This document shows, piece after piece, positions 44,326 through 52,478 of a DNA stretch of 64,000 nucleotides. The stretch lies in the NCBI GenBank assembly GCA_019694335.1, contig JAIBCD010000008.1:1-64000 (forward strand). The letters run 5' to 3'. Made by a program: the position numbers and the translations under genes. The notes below the pieces were generated by a model. It had not been told where the DNA came from. It was given only the letters and a program-made list of their open reading frames with translations, and made no database searches. Positions within the stretch are counted from its first letter, which is position 1. Each line of letters starts with the position of its first letter. The DNA is from Rhodospirillaceae bacterium (GTDB lineage: Bacteria > Pseudomonadota > Alphaproteobacteria > Rhodospirillales > Rhodospirillaceae).

Positions 44326-45492
44326 ATGGACTTCATGGCGATTCTTTTCCTGATCGTGTTCCTGGACCTGGTGGGCTTCGGCCTCGTGATCCCGCTGCTG
44401 CCGTTCTATGTGCAGCGGGTGGGCGAAGGGCCCGAGGTCATCACGGCCGTCCTCGGCCTTTATTCCCTGGCGCAGTTCGTGGCGGCGCCGGTTTGGGGCC
44501 GCCTCAGCGACACCTATGGCCGCAAGCCGATCCTGGTGGCCACCAGTTTCGGTTACGCCGGCTCCTTCCTGTTACTGGCCGCGGCGGACACGCTGCCGCT
44601 GCTGATCGCCGCGCGTGCCTTCGGCGGACTGATGGCCGGCAACCTTGCCGCCGCGCAAGCCTATGTCAGCGACGTCACCACGCCCGAAAACCGCGCCAAG
44701 GGCATGGGGCTGATCGGCGCGGCCTTCGGGCTCGGCTTTGTGTTCGGCCCCGCCATCGGCGGCATCCTCGGCGGCGACGATCCCACCACCGCCAACTACG
44801 TCACGCCCGCGCTCGCCGCCGCCGCCCTCACCGTCATCGCCGCCGTCGGCGCCATGCTGTTCCTGAAGGAGAGCCTGGATCCCGCGCGGCGCGGAGCCAC
44901 CGTCGCGCGCGGCTATCTGCGCTTCGACCTGATGACCGTGCCGCTGGCGATGTTGATCGCCAGCGGATTCCTGGTGATCGGCGGCTGGGCGCAGTTCGAA
45001 ACCATCTTCGGCCTGTGGGCCAACGCGGTGATGGATTACGGCCCGCGCCGCGTGGGCTTCGTGATGACCTTCATGGCGGTGGTCAGCGCGATCATCCAGG
45101 CCGGGCTGATCGGCCCCCTCACGCGCCGCGTCGCGGAAGCCCGCATCGCGGGGGCAAGCCTGGTGATCCTGGCGGGCGGCTACCTGCTGCTGGCCGGCGC
45201 GGATCGCCTGCCGCTTCTGCTCGCGGCCGCTACCTTGCTCGCCATCGGCACGGCGTTGTTCACGCCGACGCTCTCCAGCCTGATTTCCAAACAGGCCGGC
45301 GCCGGCGATCAGGGCGCGGTGCTGGGCGCATATCAAAGCGCCACCGCGTTGGCGCGCTTCGCCGGACCGGCCGTGGCGGGCTCGGTTTATGCCGGCTTCA
45401 GCCGGTCCGCGCCGTTCGTGCTGGCGGCGATCCTGGCGATTCCCGCCGCCGGGCTGCTGGCCGGCACGGCCCAATCACGGTTTTCCAAGTAA
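44326..45492 (+). CDS. MFS transporter, TCR/Tet-like
   Basis: This 388-aa protein has 12 predicted helices. Motif A lies between helices 2 and 3 (GRLSDTYGRKPILVATS), and motif C-like glycine-rich elements in helix 5 (GAAFGLGFVFGPAIGG) are typical of drug:H+ antiporters. The helix 1 sequence LIVFLDLVGFGLVIPLLPFYV matches the TetA/TCR family. The drug specificity is unknown; sequence alone does not show tetracycline resistance. The ATG at 44326 or 44335 is suitable; the frame is open into the repeat upstream. Confidence 0.86.
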   Translation: MDFMAILFLIVFLDLVGFGLVIPLLPFYVQRVGEGPEVITAVLGLYSLAQFVAAPVWGRLSDTYGRKPILVATSFGYAGSFLLLAAADTLPLLIAARAFGGLMAGNLAAAQAYVSDVTTPENRAKGMGLIGAAFGLGFVFGPAIGGILGGDDPTTANYVTPALAAAALTVIAAVGAMLFLKESLDPARRGATVARGYLRFDLMTVPLAMLIASGFLVIGGWAQFETIFGLWANAVMDYGPRRVGFVMTFMAVVSAIIQAGLIGPLTRRVAEARIAGASLVILAGGYLLLAGADRLPLLLAAATLLAIGTALFTPTLSSLISKQAGAGDQGAVLGAYQSATALARFAGPAVAGSVYAGFSRSAPFVLAAILAIPAAGLLAGTAQSRFSK

Positions 45493-45531
45493 TTCCATGG
45501 CCTTATCCCCCACCCACTGCACGCCAAGGCC

Positions 45532-45560
45532 CTTGACGGCGGGCTTCGCACACCCGAAAT
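45532..45560 (+). promoter_or_regulatory. Candidate heat-shock (RpoH) promoter before hsp20
   Basis: CTTGAC at 45532-45537 and CCCGAAAT at 45553-45560, separated by 15 bp, loosely fit the RpoH consensus. They lie about 65 bp before the hsp20 start. Confidence 0.35.
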
Positions 45561-45623
45561 AGAAGGGGTCATGCGCCGATCACGGGCATGGCGGACGTTC
45601 TCGCTCTCGGAGGAGACACGAAG

Positions 45624-46085
45624 GTGACCAGGGTATCCGTTTTCTCGAGCCCGCTTCTGCTGGGCTTCGATCACATTGAGCGCGTGCTCGATCGCGTCAA
45701 TAAGACCGCCGCCGAAGGCTATCCGCCCTACAACATCGAACAGACCGGTGAGCACCGCCTGCGCATCACGCTGGCTGTGGCCGGATTCTCGGAAGAAGAC
45801 CTCGGCGTCAGCGTCGAGGACAACCAGCTCGTCATCCGCGGCAAGCAGCAGGACGACAGCGCCAACCGTGTGTACCTGCACCGCGGCATCGCCGCCCGGC
45901 AGTTCACCCGCAGCTTCGTGCTGGCCGAGGGCATCGAGGTGCGCGGTGCCGAGATCGTGAACGGGCTTTTGCATGTGGACCTTGAACGCCCGGTCCCGCA
46001 ACCCAAAGTGACTCAGATCGAAATCAAGAGTGCCGCCAAGAAGAAGCCTGCTTTGCGCACAATTGACGTGGATCCACATCGTTAG
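45624..46085 (+). CDS. Hsp20 family small heat-shock protein (IbpA-like)
   Basis: This 153-aa holding chaperone has a short N-terminal arm and an alpha-crystallin domain (YNIEQTGEHRLRITLAVAGFSEEDLGVSVEDNQLVIRGK, ending NGLLHVDLERPVP). The GTG at 45624 is preceded by a strong GGAGGAG with 8-nt spacing, a better start than the ATG at 45588, which has no ribosome site. The following DUF1150 gene is the usual alphaproteobacterial partner. Confidence 0.9.
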   Translation: MTRVSVFSSPLLLGFDHIERVLDRVNKTAAEGYPPYNIEQTGEHRLRITLAVAGFSEEDLGVSVEDNQLVIRGKQQDDSANRVYLHRGIAARQFTRSFVLAEGIEVRGAEIVNGLLHVDLERPVPQPKVTQIEIKSAAKKKPALRTIDVDPHR

Positions 46086-46206
46086 CCTGCGGTGCTCCGC
46101 ACCGGCGCCAATTGTGGCAGCTAAAAGACCCTGAAAAAGACACAAGAAAGCCCTGGGCAGTCGCCATATTGGGACTGTCCGATACGATCGCTCATAGGAG
46201 GATCAG

Positions 46207-46512
46207 ATGATCGACAGAAAGAACGACACGGATTTTGACGAGCTCGAAGAGATCGCGTCGGATGACACCGACGAGGAAGAAGCCGGGCCGGACGTGCAGA
46301 CCGCACTGACCAACGCCGTCGCTTCCACCCCGGTCGATTTCGCCCGCCTCGGCATCACCCAGATGGCCTACATCCGCGAGACGGTGGTGAACGACATGCC
46401 CATGTGGGGCATCTTCTCTGCCGCCGGCGACCCCCTGGGCGCCGCGACGAGCTTCGACCAGGCCTGGGCCGCCGTGCAGCAGCACGACCTGAGACCGATG
46501 CGCGTGCACTAA
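46207..46512 (+). CDS. DUF1150 family protein
   Basis: This 101-aa acidic protein has a conserved central part ITQMAYIRETVVNDMPMWGIFSAAGDPLGAATSFDQAWAAV, matching DUF1150. Members sit downstream of small heat-shock genes in many alphaproteobacteria, as here. A good AGGAGG site precedes the ATG. The function is unknown; the context suggests the stress response. Confidence 0.88.
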   Translation: MIDRKNDTDFDELEEIASDDTDEEEAGPDVQTALTNAVASTPVDFARLGITQMAYIRETVVNDMPMWGIFSAAGDPLGAATSFDQAWAAVQQHDLRPMRVH

Positions 46513-46630
46513 ACGCCCCGCGCAGCCTCTAAACGAGCTGGCGCCTCCGGTGCGAAAGCATCGGAGGCGTTTTGCTGTGCGCGGCACGGCTGTGTTATAA
46601 GTCCCGCGCCTGCACTTTATGTCTGGGCAA

Positions 46631-46707
46631 GTCCCCGTAGCTCAGCTGGATAGAGCACCAGATTCCTAATCTGGGGGTCGTGCGTTCAAATCGCGCCGGG
46701 GACGCCA
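46631..46707 (+). tRNA. tRNA-Arg (anticodon CCT)
   Basis: The 77-nt gene has an encoded CCA end. The acceptor stem is GTCCCCG/CGGGGAC, the D arm TAGCTCAGCTGGATAGAGC, the anticodon stem CCAGA/TCTGG and the loop TTCCTAA (anticodon at 46665-46667), reading AGG. A serine recombinase gene runs antisense into its 3' half. Confidence 0.96.
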
Positions 46708-48288
46708 ATCCTGCATATAAACGGGAACCGTATTGCTTGGCTTTTTGGCGGTCCCTTCGACGGCTTTAGCCGCCGCCCGCTTAGAGCCGGTGATAATGAT
46801 CTCCCCGTCGGTCACCTCGACGGCATCTATGAACATCTGCAGATAAACCTTCCTTAGCTGGAATTCCCCGTGACGCAGGAGGTTCGATAAGTACTCGGTA
46901 GTCTTGACTATTTCCTGTGACGACACCGGGCGGTCATTGGCGGCGGCACGCTTTTGCAGGCTGCGCTTTGTGTCCCTAGCTTCCCCAAGGCTCATCTCAA
47001 GTGAATGGATACGTTCGCGCACTCTGTTGGGCGCGACCCCTTCTTCGATCGCTTTGACTAATCTATCGAGGCTGGACGTTAGCTCTCGTTCCCGAGCGAC
47101 GACCTCGCGCAACTGGGTTGAAAGTCCGCCGTGCGCTTGCTTCTCGTCCCGACGTACTTCCCGCACGAGTTCAGCCACCCTATCCGGTGCCAGCACTCGT
47201 GCGAGAAGCGTGTCGGTCACGAGATCATCAAGCTTAGGCATGGGTAGGACATTGCCCTTGCACCTTACCGCACCAACGCGCGCTCGCCCGCTACAGGCGT
47301 AATACCGGTAACGCCCGCTCTTGCCAGCGCGAAGCGTCATAGTGGAGCCGCACGATCCGCACTTAACCAACCCTTGGAGAAGAATTGCATTGGTAACAGT
47401 CCGAGAAGGGTTCTTCCTCGGATTACGGTCGGTAAGACGTTTCTGCACTGCCTGAAAGGCGGCGCGATCAATCAAGGTCGGGCATGAGAGCCCTATCCAC
47501 TTGTCGCGCGCTTTCTGGATTTTGCCTTTACTGTCTTTGCGATTGAAGTAGTGGGTTCCGATATATGCCGTGTTCCGCAGAACCTTATGGACGAACTGAA
47601 TGTTGAACGGTTTACCATTGCGCTGCCGCCGGGCCCTTCCATTGAGGTGGTTGACAATGTGCTTTATCCCCATCGGCCCGCTGCGGCCCGTGCCGCTGAG
47701 ATACAGCCTGAAGACATCACGCACGGTAGCAGCCTCGCCGTTGTGAACTGCCAGCTTCTTCTTGGTCTTATGCCCACGCTTCTCGGCGTCCACCACCTTG
47801 TAGCCGAATGGCGGGTGCGAGCCATTCCAGAAGCCTTGGCGAGCGTTCTCTTCCATTGCCCGCAATGTGTGCTTGGCGATCTCCTTGCTTTGGTACTCAT
47901 CCATCATCTGCATTACCTGGCGCATGAACTCGCCTTGTGGTCCGTCATTGACCTCCTGCGTCATCGATACGACCTTCACGCCCTGCTTTGCCAACTGGTG
48001 TATTACCAATTCACTTCCTAAAAGATCGCGGGCAAAGCGCGAGTAACTGTGGATGACAATGATCTCAAACGGGAGAGGACGCTTGCGCGCGTCCGAGAGC
48101 ATTTTCTGAAAGATGGGACGATCAGTGGTCGTAGCGCTGGCTCCCGGCTCCACATATTCCTCGACCACTTGCCAACCCTTGGCTTTGCAGTGTGCCCGAA
48201 GCTGACTTCTCTGGTCTGGGATAGATAAGTCCTGCTCGGCCTGCTTCTTAGTGCTGACCCGCAAATACAGTGCTGCTCTCGTGCTCAT
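46666..48288 (-). CDS. Large serine recombinase (integrase)
   Basis: This 540-aa protein has an N-terminal resolvase domain (YLRVSTKKQAEQDLS, nucleophile Ser12 in RVST), a recombinase domain (PPFGYKVVDA ... VHKVLRNTAYIGTHYFNRKD), and a zinc ribbon (CGSCGSTMT, and further cysteines near YYACSGRARVGAVRCKG). A C-terminal coiled-coil follows (REVVARERELTSSLDRLVKAI). Such enzymes integrate and excise elements. Its last codons (RRDLNARPPD) are the antisense of the tRNA-Arg gene, so insertion beside the tRNA supplied the stop. It overlaps the upstream small gene by 4 bp. Confidence 0.93.
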   Translation of the reverse strand: MSTRAALYLRVSTKKQAEQDLSIPDQRSQLRAHCKAKGWQVVEEYVEPGASATTTDRPIFQKMLSDARKRPLPFEIIVIHSYSRFARDLLGSELVIHQLAKQGVKVVSMTQEVNDGPQGEFMRQVMQMMDEYQSKEIAKHTLRAMEENARQGFWNGSHPPFGYKVVDAEKRGHKTKKKLAVHNGEAATVRDVFRLYLSGTGRSGPMGIKHIVNHLNGRARRQRNGKPFNIQFVHKVLRNTAYIGTHYFNRKDSKGKIQKARDKWIGLSCPTLIDRAAFQAVQKRLTDRNPRKNPSRTVTNAILLQGLVKCGSCGSTMTLRAGKSGRYRYYACSGRARVGAVRCKGNVLPMPKLDDLVTDTLLARVLAPDRVAELVREVRRDEKQAHGGLSTQLREVVARERELTSSLDRLVKAIEEGVAPNRVRERIHSLEMSLGEARDTKRSLQKRAAANDRPVSSQEIVKTTEYLSNLLRHGEFQLRKVYLQMFIDAVEVTDGEIIITGSKRAAAKAVEGTAKKPSNTVPVYMQDWRPRRDLNARPPD

Positions 48289-48680
48289 AGCGCTGCTCTC
48301 CCATCGTTATCGATCGCGGTATCGTTGGAGAGAAATTCTGACAAACCCGGCCCAAGGAGAGCAATTTCATTGTCGAGAATTGGAACTGGATTTGGCATGG
48401 AGATGTTCACGCGCATTTCAATTTCGACTTGGGAAAAGGGTTGCGGGACAAACGGCTGAGACGGCCAGCGGCGTCGAAGTCCACCGACGTGAACTGTGGA
48501 TGAGGGGGCAACCGATCCAGTTGGGGCATTTTCATGCACCAAATTCGTTGCGGCCTCGTTTGGGCTACCAGATAGCAGCAGACGGTGAGTTGCGCTTTTA
48601 CGGTCCTGATTTGTGCCACCTAGCGGGGCTTCAGCGGCAACCAGCGACTTGGGATGAGAGAACCTGATACGGAGCGGCAT
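48285..48680 (-). CDS. Unknown protein co-transcribed with the recombinase
   Basis: This 131-aa product begins MPLRIRFSHPKSLVAAEAPLGG. It is rich in Ser/Pro/Arg in the middle (VHVGGLRRRWPSQPFVPQPF) and ends acidic (SEFLSNDTAIDNDGRAAL). No family is recognised. It overlaps the recombinase start by 4 bp (ATGA) and starts 10 bp after the preceding gene, so it is part of a three-gene operon ending in the recombinase. It could be a recombination directionality factor or accessory protein, but nothing in the sequence proves this. Confidence 0.6.
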   Translation of the reverse strand: MPLRIRFSHPKSLVAAEAPLGGTNQDRKSATHRLLLSGSPNEAATNLVHENAPTGSVAPSSTVHVGGLRRRWPSQPFVPQPFSQVEIEMRVNISMPNPVPILDNEIALLGPGLSEFLSNDTAIDNDGRAAL

Positions 48681-48690
48681 GGCACAACCC

Positions 48691-49857
48691 TCATAGAGCC
48701 GAGAAGAAGTCGAGGTGCCGCGCAAGCCATAACGCGGCATTGCGATAGCGGTGTGTGGTTGCGCTTCGACCGCGCCCTTGAAATTGAAGCACACCTCTTG
48801 CGCGCAAACGATCAAGAACATCGGCTGCCTGGTTGTTTAGTATCGCGTCATTTCGAGCAATGATTTCAAGCAGCTCCAATGCGAGGTGAATGTCTCTGGT
48901 CGCGCTTGCAAATTGTGCAAACATCTCCGCAGGCGTCTCTCGTAGTACCGCCAACGCGGAACTATGCCTGACCGACCGAGGAAGGAGTTGGAGAGCATCG
49001 TTGACCTGCGACGCCGCAACTAGCGCAATTGGATGAAAAAGATCTGCGAAACTTTCGCCGCCTTCAAAGAGACGCCGAGACGCTGACCTCCGTTCTGAAT
49101 GGCGGAGGACGGCACGCAATCCATCTTCATGGAATTGCGCTTCTATACGTACTCGTCGGTTTGTTTTCGGATATGCCTTATAGCGTTCTCCCTCACGCCG
49201 ATACCCCGACACCATCGTCACGTCTTCATGTGTCTCGACAGTTTGCACGGTGCTGGCATATGCGCTTTCGATCTGATGCTGAAAGAGGCGCCTAAATGGA
49301 CGCTTGAGGCTATCGACAACCGCTCGCGGGCATTCGGAAGCCATGTCGAAGGCAACCTCAAGGCCACAGAGTGTTGTTTCTTGAGGAAGCGCAAGGCTGG
49401 GTTGATCCATGTTTTCGGCGATCGCCGTGACAAGAGAGGCGATCTGCTGTTGTATCCGTTGAATTAGGCCATCTACCGTATAAACGACGCCGGTATTATC
49501 GCGCGATGCGACGTTATCCGGCAGGAAGTTTGTTCGCTCACGCAGAGGGCGCTCCCGAGTGCTAAATCGGCGCGCGTTCCAAAGATTGGCGAGAGGATTA
49601 AGTGTAACGCGACACCGAATAACTCCCCTTGCTGTGCCCGTTATGACGAAGTTTGCGGGGGCCGTATCGCCTTGAAGCAGCCCTTGGAGGCCCCAGGGCT
49701 TTCTAAGACGGCGCAAGCCTATCTCGGCGGATGAGCCAGCCGCCCTGAACATGCGGAAGGGACGTGGCGGCGTTAAAGCAAAGGTGCAATTGATAATGAC
49801 GCCATCTGGGACCGCATCTAGGTGTGTGAGTGGCAGCATTAGGTTCGGCAACGGCAT
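48691..49857 (-). CDS. Unknown island protein with a C-terminal winged-helix-like segment
   Basis: This 388-aa protein is not assigned to a family. The ATG at 49857 has an AAGGAGGG site directly upstream. A middle section with GYRREGERYKAYPKTNRRVRIEAQFHEDG has a charged YxKTxxRxRxE pattern reminiscent of replication initiators of single-stranded DNA elements. The last 60 residues (LNNQAADVLDRLRARGVLQFQGRGRSATTHRYRNAALWL) look like a winged-helix domain with a basic wing. It is the first gene of the recombinase operon. A DNA-binding or replication role for the element is inference. Confidence 0.65.
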   Translation of the reverse strand: MPLPNLMLPLTHLDAVPDGVIINCTFALTPPRPFRMFRAAGSSAEIGLRRLRKPWGLQGLLQGDTAPANFVITGTARGVIRCRVTLNPLANLWNARRFSTRERPLRERTNFLPDNVASRDNTGVVYTVDGLIQRIQQQIASLVTAIAENMDQPSLALPQETTLCGLEVAFDMASECPRAVVDSLKRPFRRLFQHQIESAYASTVQTVETHEDVTMVSGYRREGERYKAYPKTNRRVRIEAQFHEDGLRAVLRHSERRSASRRLFEGGESFADLFHPIALVAASQVNDALQLLPRSVRHSSALAVLRETPAEMFAQFASATRDIHLALELLEIIARNDAILNNQAADVLDRLRARGVLQFQGRGRSATTHRYRNAALWLARHLDFFSAL

Positions 49858-49965
49858 ATGACCCTCCTTATCCAATAAAGGCGTCGTCCGGTGCAGACGT
49901 GCTGCTACATGGCCGACGCAGAGGGCCGCATAGGAAACTGTTCGATGCCGTAAATCGTGTACGTG

Positions 49966-50619
49966 TTATTGCAGGTGATACTGCAAAGCTTTGTCCACTT
50001 CGCTGAAAATGCGGCGGGGGCTTAGAACGGGTAGTGTGCCGCCACTTATTTCTTTGAGATACCGCACACGCCGTCGAAGCGTTCCCAAGAGCAGCATTAG
50101 CCGTCCATCTTCGTCGCGCGATGGTTCGTATCCTTCATCAGGATTGTCGGCGCGGCTACCAAGCCGGAAGTAGTTCTCGACCAATGGCAGCAGCGGCCTC
50201 CAAGTGCGCTTATGTACTTTTCCGTCGCCGATCTTGAGCATGAAGCCGACGACAAGCATTGTTTTCAATCTTTCAATGCCGTCTTCCGTATTGGTTTCAT
50301 TGCGAAGGTCCTCCGGCGTGGTCGCGTTATGAGCAATTTGGGCCGCAACGCGATAAGCTCGACTGAATTTCATGTTTCGCCGAACGCGCCGGGCTGCGAT
50401 CAAGGATTGTTCCCGCGTCTTGTTTGCGCGATACGACTGAAGTATGCGTAGACCGATAATCAGTGCGGCGATGTCAATGGGCCTCACGCCCCGCGCGGAC
50501 AACTCTACCGAGGCGTCGTGAAATAGGCGACGTACGCCCGAATGCGTTTGGAGGTCACTCCAAAAGACCCCGCAGAACTTCAGCAATCCTTTCGGGAACG
50601 AGGAGGGGCTACTTGCCAT
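49966..50619 (-). CDS. Unknown island protein
   Basis: The 217-aa product is mostly helical and basic, with RANKTREQSLIAARRVRRNMKFSRAYRVAAQIAHNATTPEDLRNETNTEDGIERLKTMLVVGFMLKIGDGKVHKRTWRPLLPLVENYFRLG. There is no signal peptide or clear membrane helix. It lies about 110 bp upstream of the recombinase operon on the same strand. No domain is recognised. It is supported as a gene by its ATG start, length and the absence of a competing frame. Confidence 0.55.
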   Translation of the reverse strand: MASSPSSFPKGLLKFCGVFWSDLQTHSGVRRLFHDASVELSARGVRPIDIAALIIGLRILQSYRANKTREQSLIAARRVRRNMKFSRAYRVAAQIAHNATTPEDLRNETNTEDGIERLKTMLVVGFMLKIGDGKVHKRTWRPLLPLVENYFRLGSRADNPDEGYEPSRDEDGRLMLLLGTLRRRVRYLKEISGGTLPVLSPRRIFSEVDKALQYHLQ

Positions 50620-51004
50620 TGGGCGATCATTGAAAAGTTGCCCGCCATTTATATGACTTGGGCTATGAGTGGGGGTCTAGGGCCTGCTCTCAGTTTTCCG
50701 AAAACGGATATACCGCAATAGTGATTGGTTCGTCCGCCCCAATGTACGGTGCCTATTGCGGCGGTGAGTTGGTTTGCAGACGTTTGCAAAGGCGTATGCC
50801 GTCCGATTTCACCTGGGATGATCATGAGCCATTTCTAACGCCTTTGACCGCAGTCCGAACGGCGGTGATTTCGAAGCTGTGATAGCGACTTACCGAATAC
50901 CTGCGTGCGCTATTTCTTACGCCTAAAGGGGCGGGAAAGCATGGTGATCAGATGAATAGTACAAATCTGATAGAGGCCGTGCGCCCCCATATTCCGCTCC
51001 TAGC
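50620..51004. other. Island intergenic region with a semi-palindromic repeat
   Basis: No convincing gene was found. It contains TTTGCAGACGTTTGCAAAGG at 50773-50792, the most diverged of three copies of a semi-palindrome (the others at 52407 and 56976). Confidence 0.5.
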
Positions 51005-51688
51005 CTAGACGGCCTCGATATCAATCCTATGCAGTACTCTAGCGACCGTGGACGCATGCCACATGCCGCCCCGAGCAGTAGCAATTCCACGAGCGTTGAG
51101 GGCTTCGGCAAGACCGATATGGGTACCGATGCCCGCGCGCTGTAGCTCCTGGATTACAGGGGCTAACGTCAGCGCGCGTTCAGTTGCGTCGCCCCGTTGC
51201 GCATCACGTCCGCGCGCTTGCGCGCTCGCGAGGTTAGTCCTGTTACCCAGGACGGCTCCGCGTGATCGCTTAGCCCGCAAGGCCGATCTAGTTCTCTCCG
51301 AAATTAAGTTGCGTTCTTTCTCCGCAAGTGCGGCGTAGAGGTGGAGCATGAATGCATCCACATCCGGCCCGAGTTCGGCGACGATGAAGGGAACCTTTCG
51401 AACCATCAGGCCGGATATGAATGCGACATCGCGGGATAGCCGGTCCAGCTTGGCAACGACTATGGCGCAGCCTCGGCGCTTGGCGTCGGAAAGTGCGTCG
51501 CGAAGCTGGGGACGGGCTTCAATTGCATCACTGCCCGCTCCTGTTTCGACCTCTTCGTAGGTCTTGCATACGTCGAAGCCGAATTGTTCGCAGAAGGACT
51601 TTATACGCTCTCGCTGAGCCTCAATTCCAAGGCCCGATTGGCCCTGGCGACGTGTTGAGACGCGGACGTATCCGACAATGGGTTTCAT
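51005..51688 (-). CDS. Small serine recombinase (resolvase/invertase)
   Basis: The 227-aa enzyme has the catalytic N-terminal domain [16 protein letters not shown] (Ser11 nucleophile), [18 protein letters not shown], the arm helix [16 protein letters not shown], and a C-terminal DNA-binding segment ([28 protein letters not shown]). It resembles the resolvases of Tn3-like and plasmid resolution systems. An inverted repeat lies 3 bp upstream of its start and could be its own site. It is separate from the large recombinase operon. Confidence 0.92.
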   Translation of the reverse strand: MKPIVGYVRVSTRRQGQSGLGIEAQRERIKSFCEQFGFDVCKTYEEVETGAGSDAIEARPQLRDALSDAKRRGCAIVVAKLDRLSRDVAFISGLMVRKVPFIVAELGPDVDAFMLHLYAALAEKERNLISERTRSALRAKRSRGAVLGNRTNLASAQARGRDAQRGDATERALTLAPVIQELQRAGIGTHIGLAEALNARGIATARGGMWHASTVARVLHRIDIEAV

Positions 51689-51690
51689 GC

Positions 51691-51724
51691 TTACCAACCG
51701 AAAACGTTCGTTTAGGGTTGGTAA
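51691..51724. promoter_or_regulatory. Inverted repeat upstream of the resolvase
   Basis: TTACCAACC (51691-51699) and GGTTGGTAA (51716-51724) form 9-bp inverted arms with a 16-bp spacer containing AACGTT. It is placed where a resolvase binding subsite or autoregulatory operator would be expected. Confidence 0.5.
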
Positions 51725-52029
51725 TCCTGTTCTGGGTGCTTCTCCCCAAGCAATCCAAACCGATAGGCCGGGCTTACATGGCTGCTATACAGCGGCCACA
51801 TAAACCCAAATTGCATCCGAACATTGTCAATCGGGGAAATGCCTCGGCATTAGCCGACCATATACTGTTTTGTAGAACTAGGTTCCCGAACGATTGCACG
51901 GTCGGCCTTCAACGAGGCTCTAACCGTGGCACGCCCTTACCAGCAGGACCAAGAATACCATTAGCCAAACTAGCCCAGCCAAATTTGGCAATCGAGTTTG
52001 ACTATACTGCCTGTGTGCCATGTAGGCCC
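51725..52029. other. Island intergenic region, nothing recognised
   Basis: About 300 bp between the resolvase and the secreted protein gene. No coding frame with a credible start, no strong hairpin and no repeat was seen. Confidence 0.4.
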
Positions 52030-52356
52030 TCACTTGCGTGCAGGCGGTGCGTCTCGTTGAAGCCACGCGAAGATAACTTGATTGACATCGTGGACTGCGA
52101 TCAAGCGCCAGCCCTTCGCGTAAAGCTCCTGAAGACCGCCGACATAGTTAGTTATGTGTTCTCCGGTCGGGCCTGTTGGACCGACCCCGTCATAGCACAT
52201 CAGTGGGCCATCAGCAGTTGTCGGCCCAAGTATCTTGTTGGGCGGATAATCAGCCGGCAAGTCGGACTTAAGTGCGATACCTCGACATACACTAATTTCG
52301 GCCGCTTGAGCCGAGAGTGAAACAAGAAGAGATAGAACGACCGTCAGACCACGCAT
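52030..52356 (-). CDS. Small secreted protein, unknown
   Basis: This 108-aa protein has a signal peptide (MRGLTVVLSLLVSLSAQAAE) and a strong AAGGAGAAA site before the ATG at 52356. The mature part contains two cysteines (VCRGIALK and LMCYDGVG), which may form a disulphide, and a C-terminal ELYAKGWRLIAVHDVNQVIFAWLQR that resembles the conserved part of DUF4177-like small proteins. The function is unknown. It may be a passenger gene of the island. Confidence 0.6.
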   Translation of the reverse strand: MRGLTVVLSLLVSLSAQAAEISVCRGIALKSDLPADYPPNKILGPTTADGPLMCYDGVGPTGPTGEHITNYVGGLQELYAKGWRLIAVHDVNQVIFAWLQRDAPPARK

Positions 52357-52406
52357 GACATTTTCTCCTTCCAACACTGTAGGGCATTCGCAAAGCGGGG
52401 TTCCTC

Positions 52407-52426
52407 TTTGCAAATGTTTGCAAGCG
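52407..52426 (+). repeat. Semi-palindromic repeat, left copy
   Basis: TTTGCAAATGTTTGCAAGCG, with TTGCAAA.../...TTTGCAA arms. It matches 56976-56995 at 18 of 20 positions in the same orientation and lies just beyond the exonuclease gene. Confidence 0.7.
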
Positions 52427-52478
52427 GAGCCGCAACTGCACTTTGTTGAGTATATCGAGTAGGCGGCGATCCTAAGGC

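Noticed and set aside
45588-45623. ATG at 45588 as the hsp20 start, and a ROSE-type RNA thermometer in the leader
   Set aside because: The GTG at 45624 has the strong ribosome site. No convincing stem sequestering GGAGGAG could be drawn by eye.
50658-50882. Possible 74-aa gene on the plus strand of the island
   Set aside because: No ribosome site, no recognisable product, and it contains the semi-palindromic repeat.
51421-52320. Nearly 300-codon plus-strand frame across the resolvase and the secreted protein gene
   Set aside because: It runs antisense to two better supported genes and has no family resemblance or start signal.
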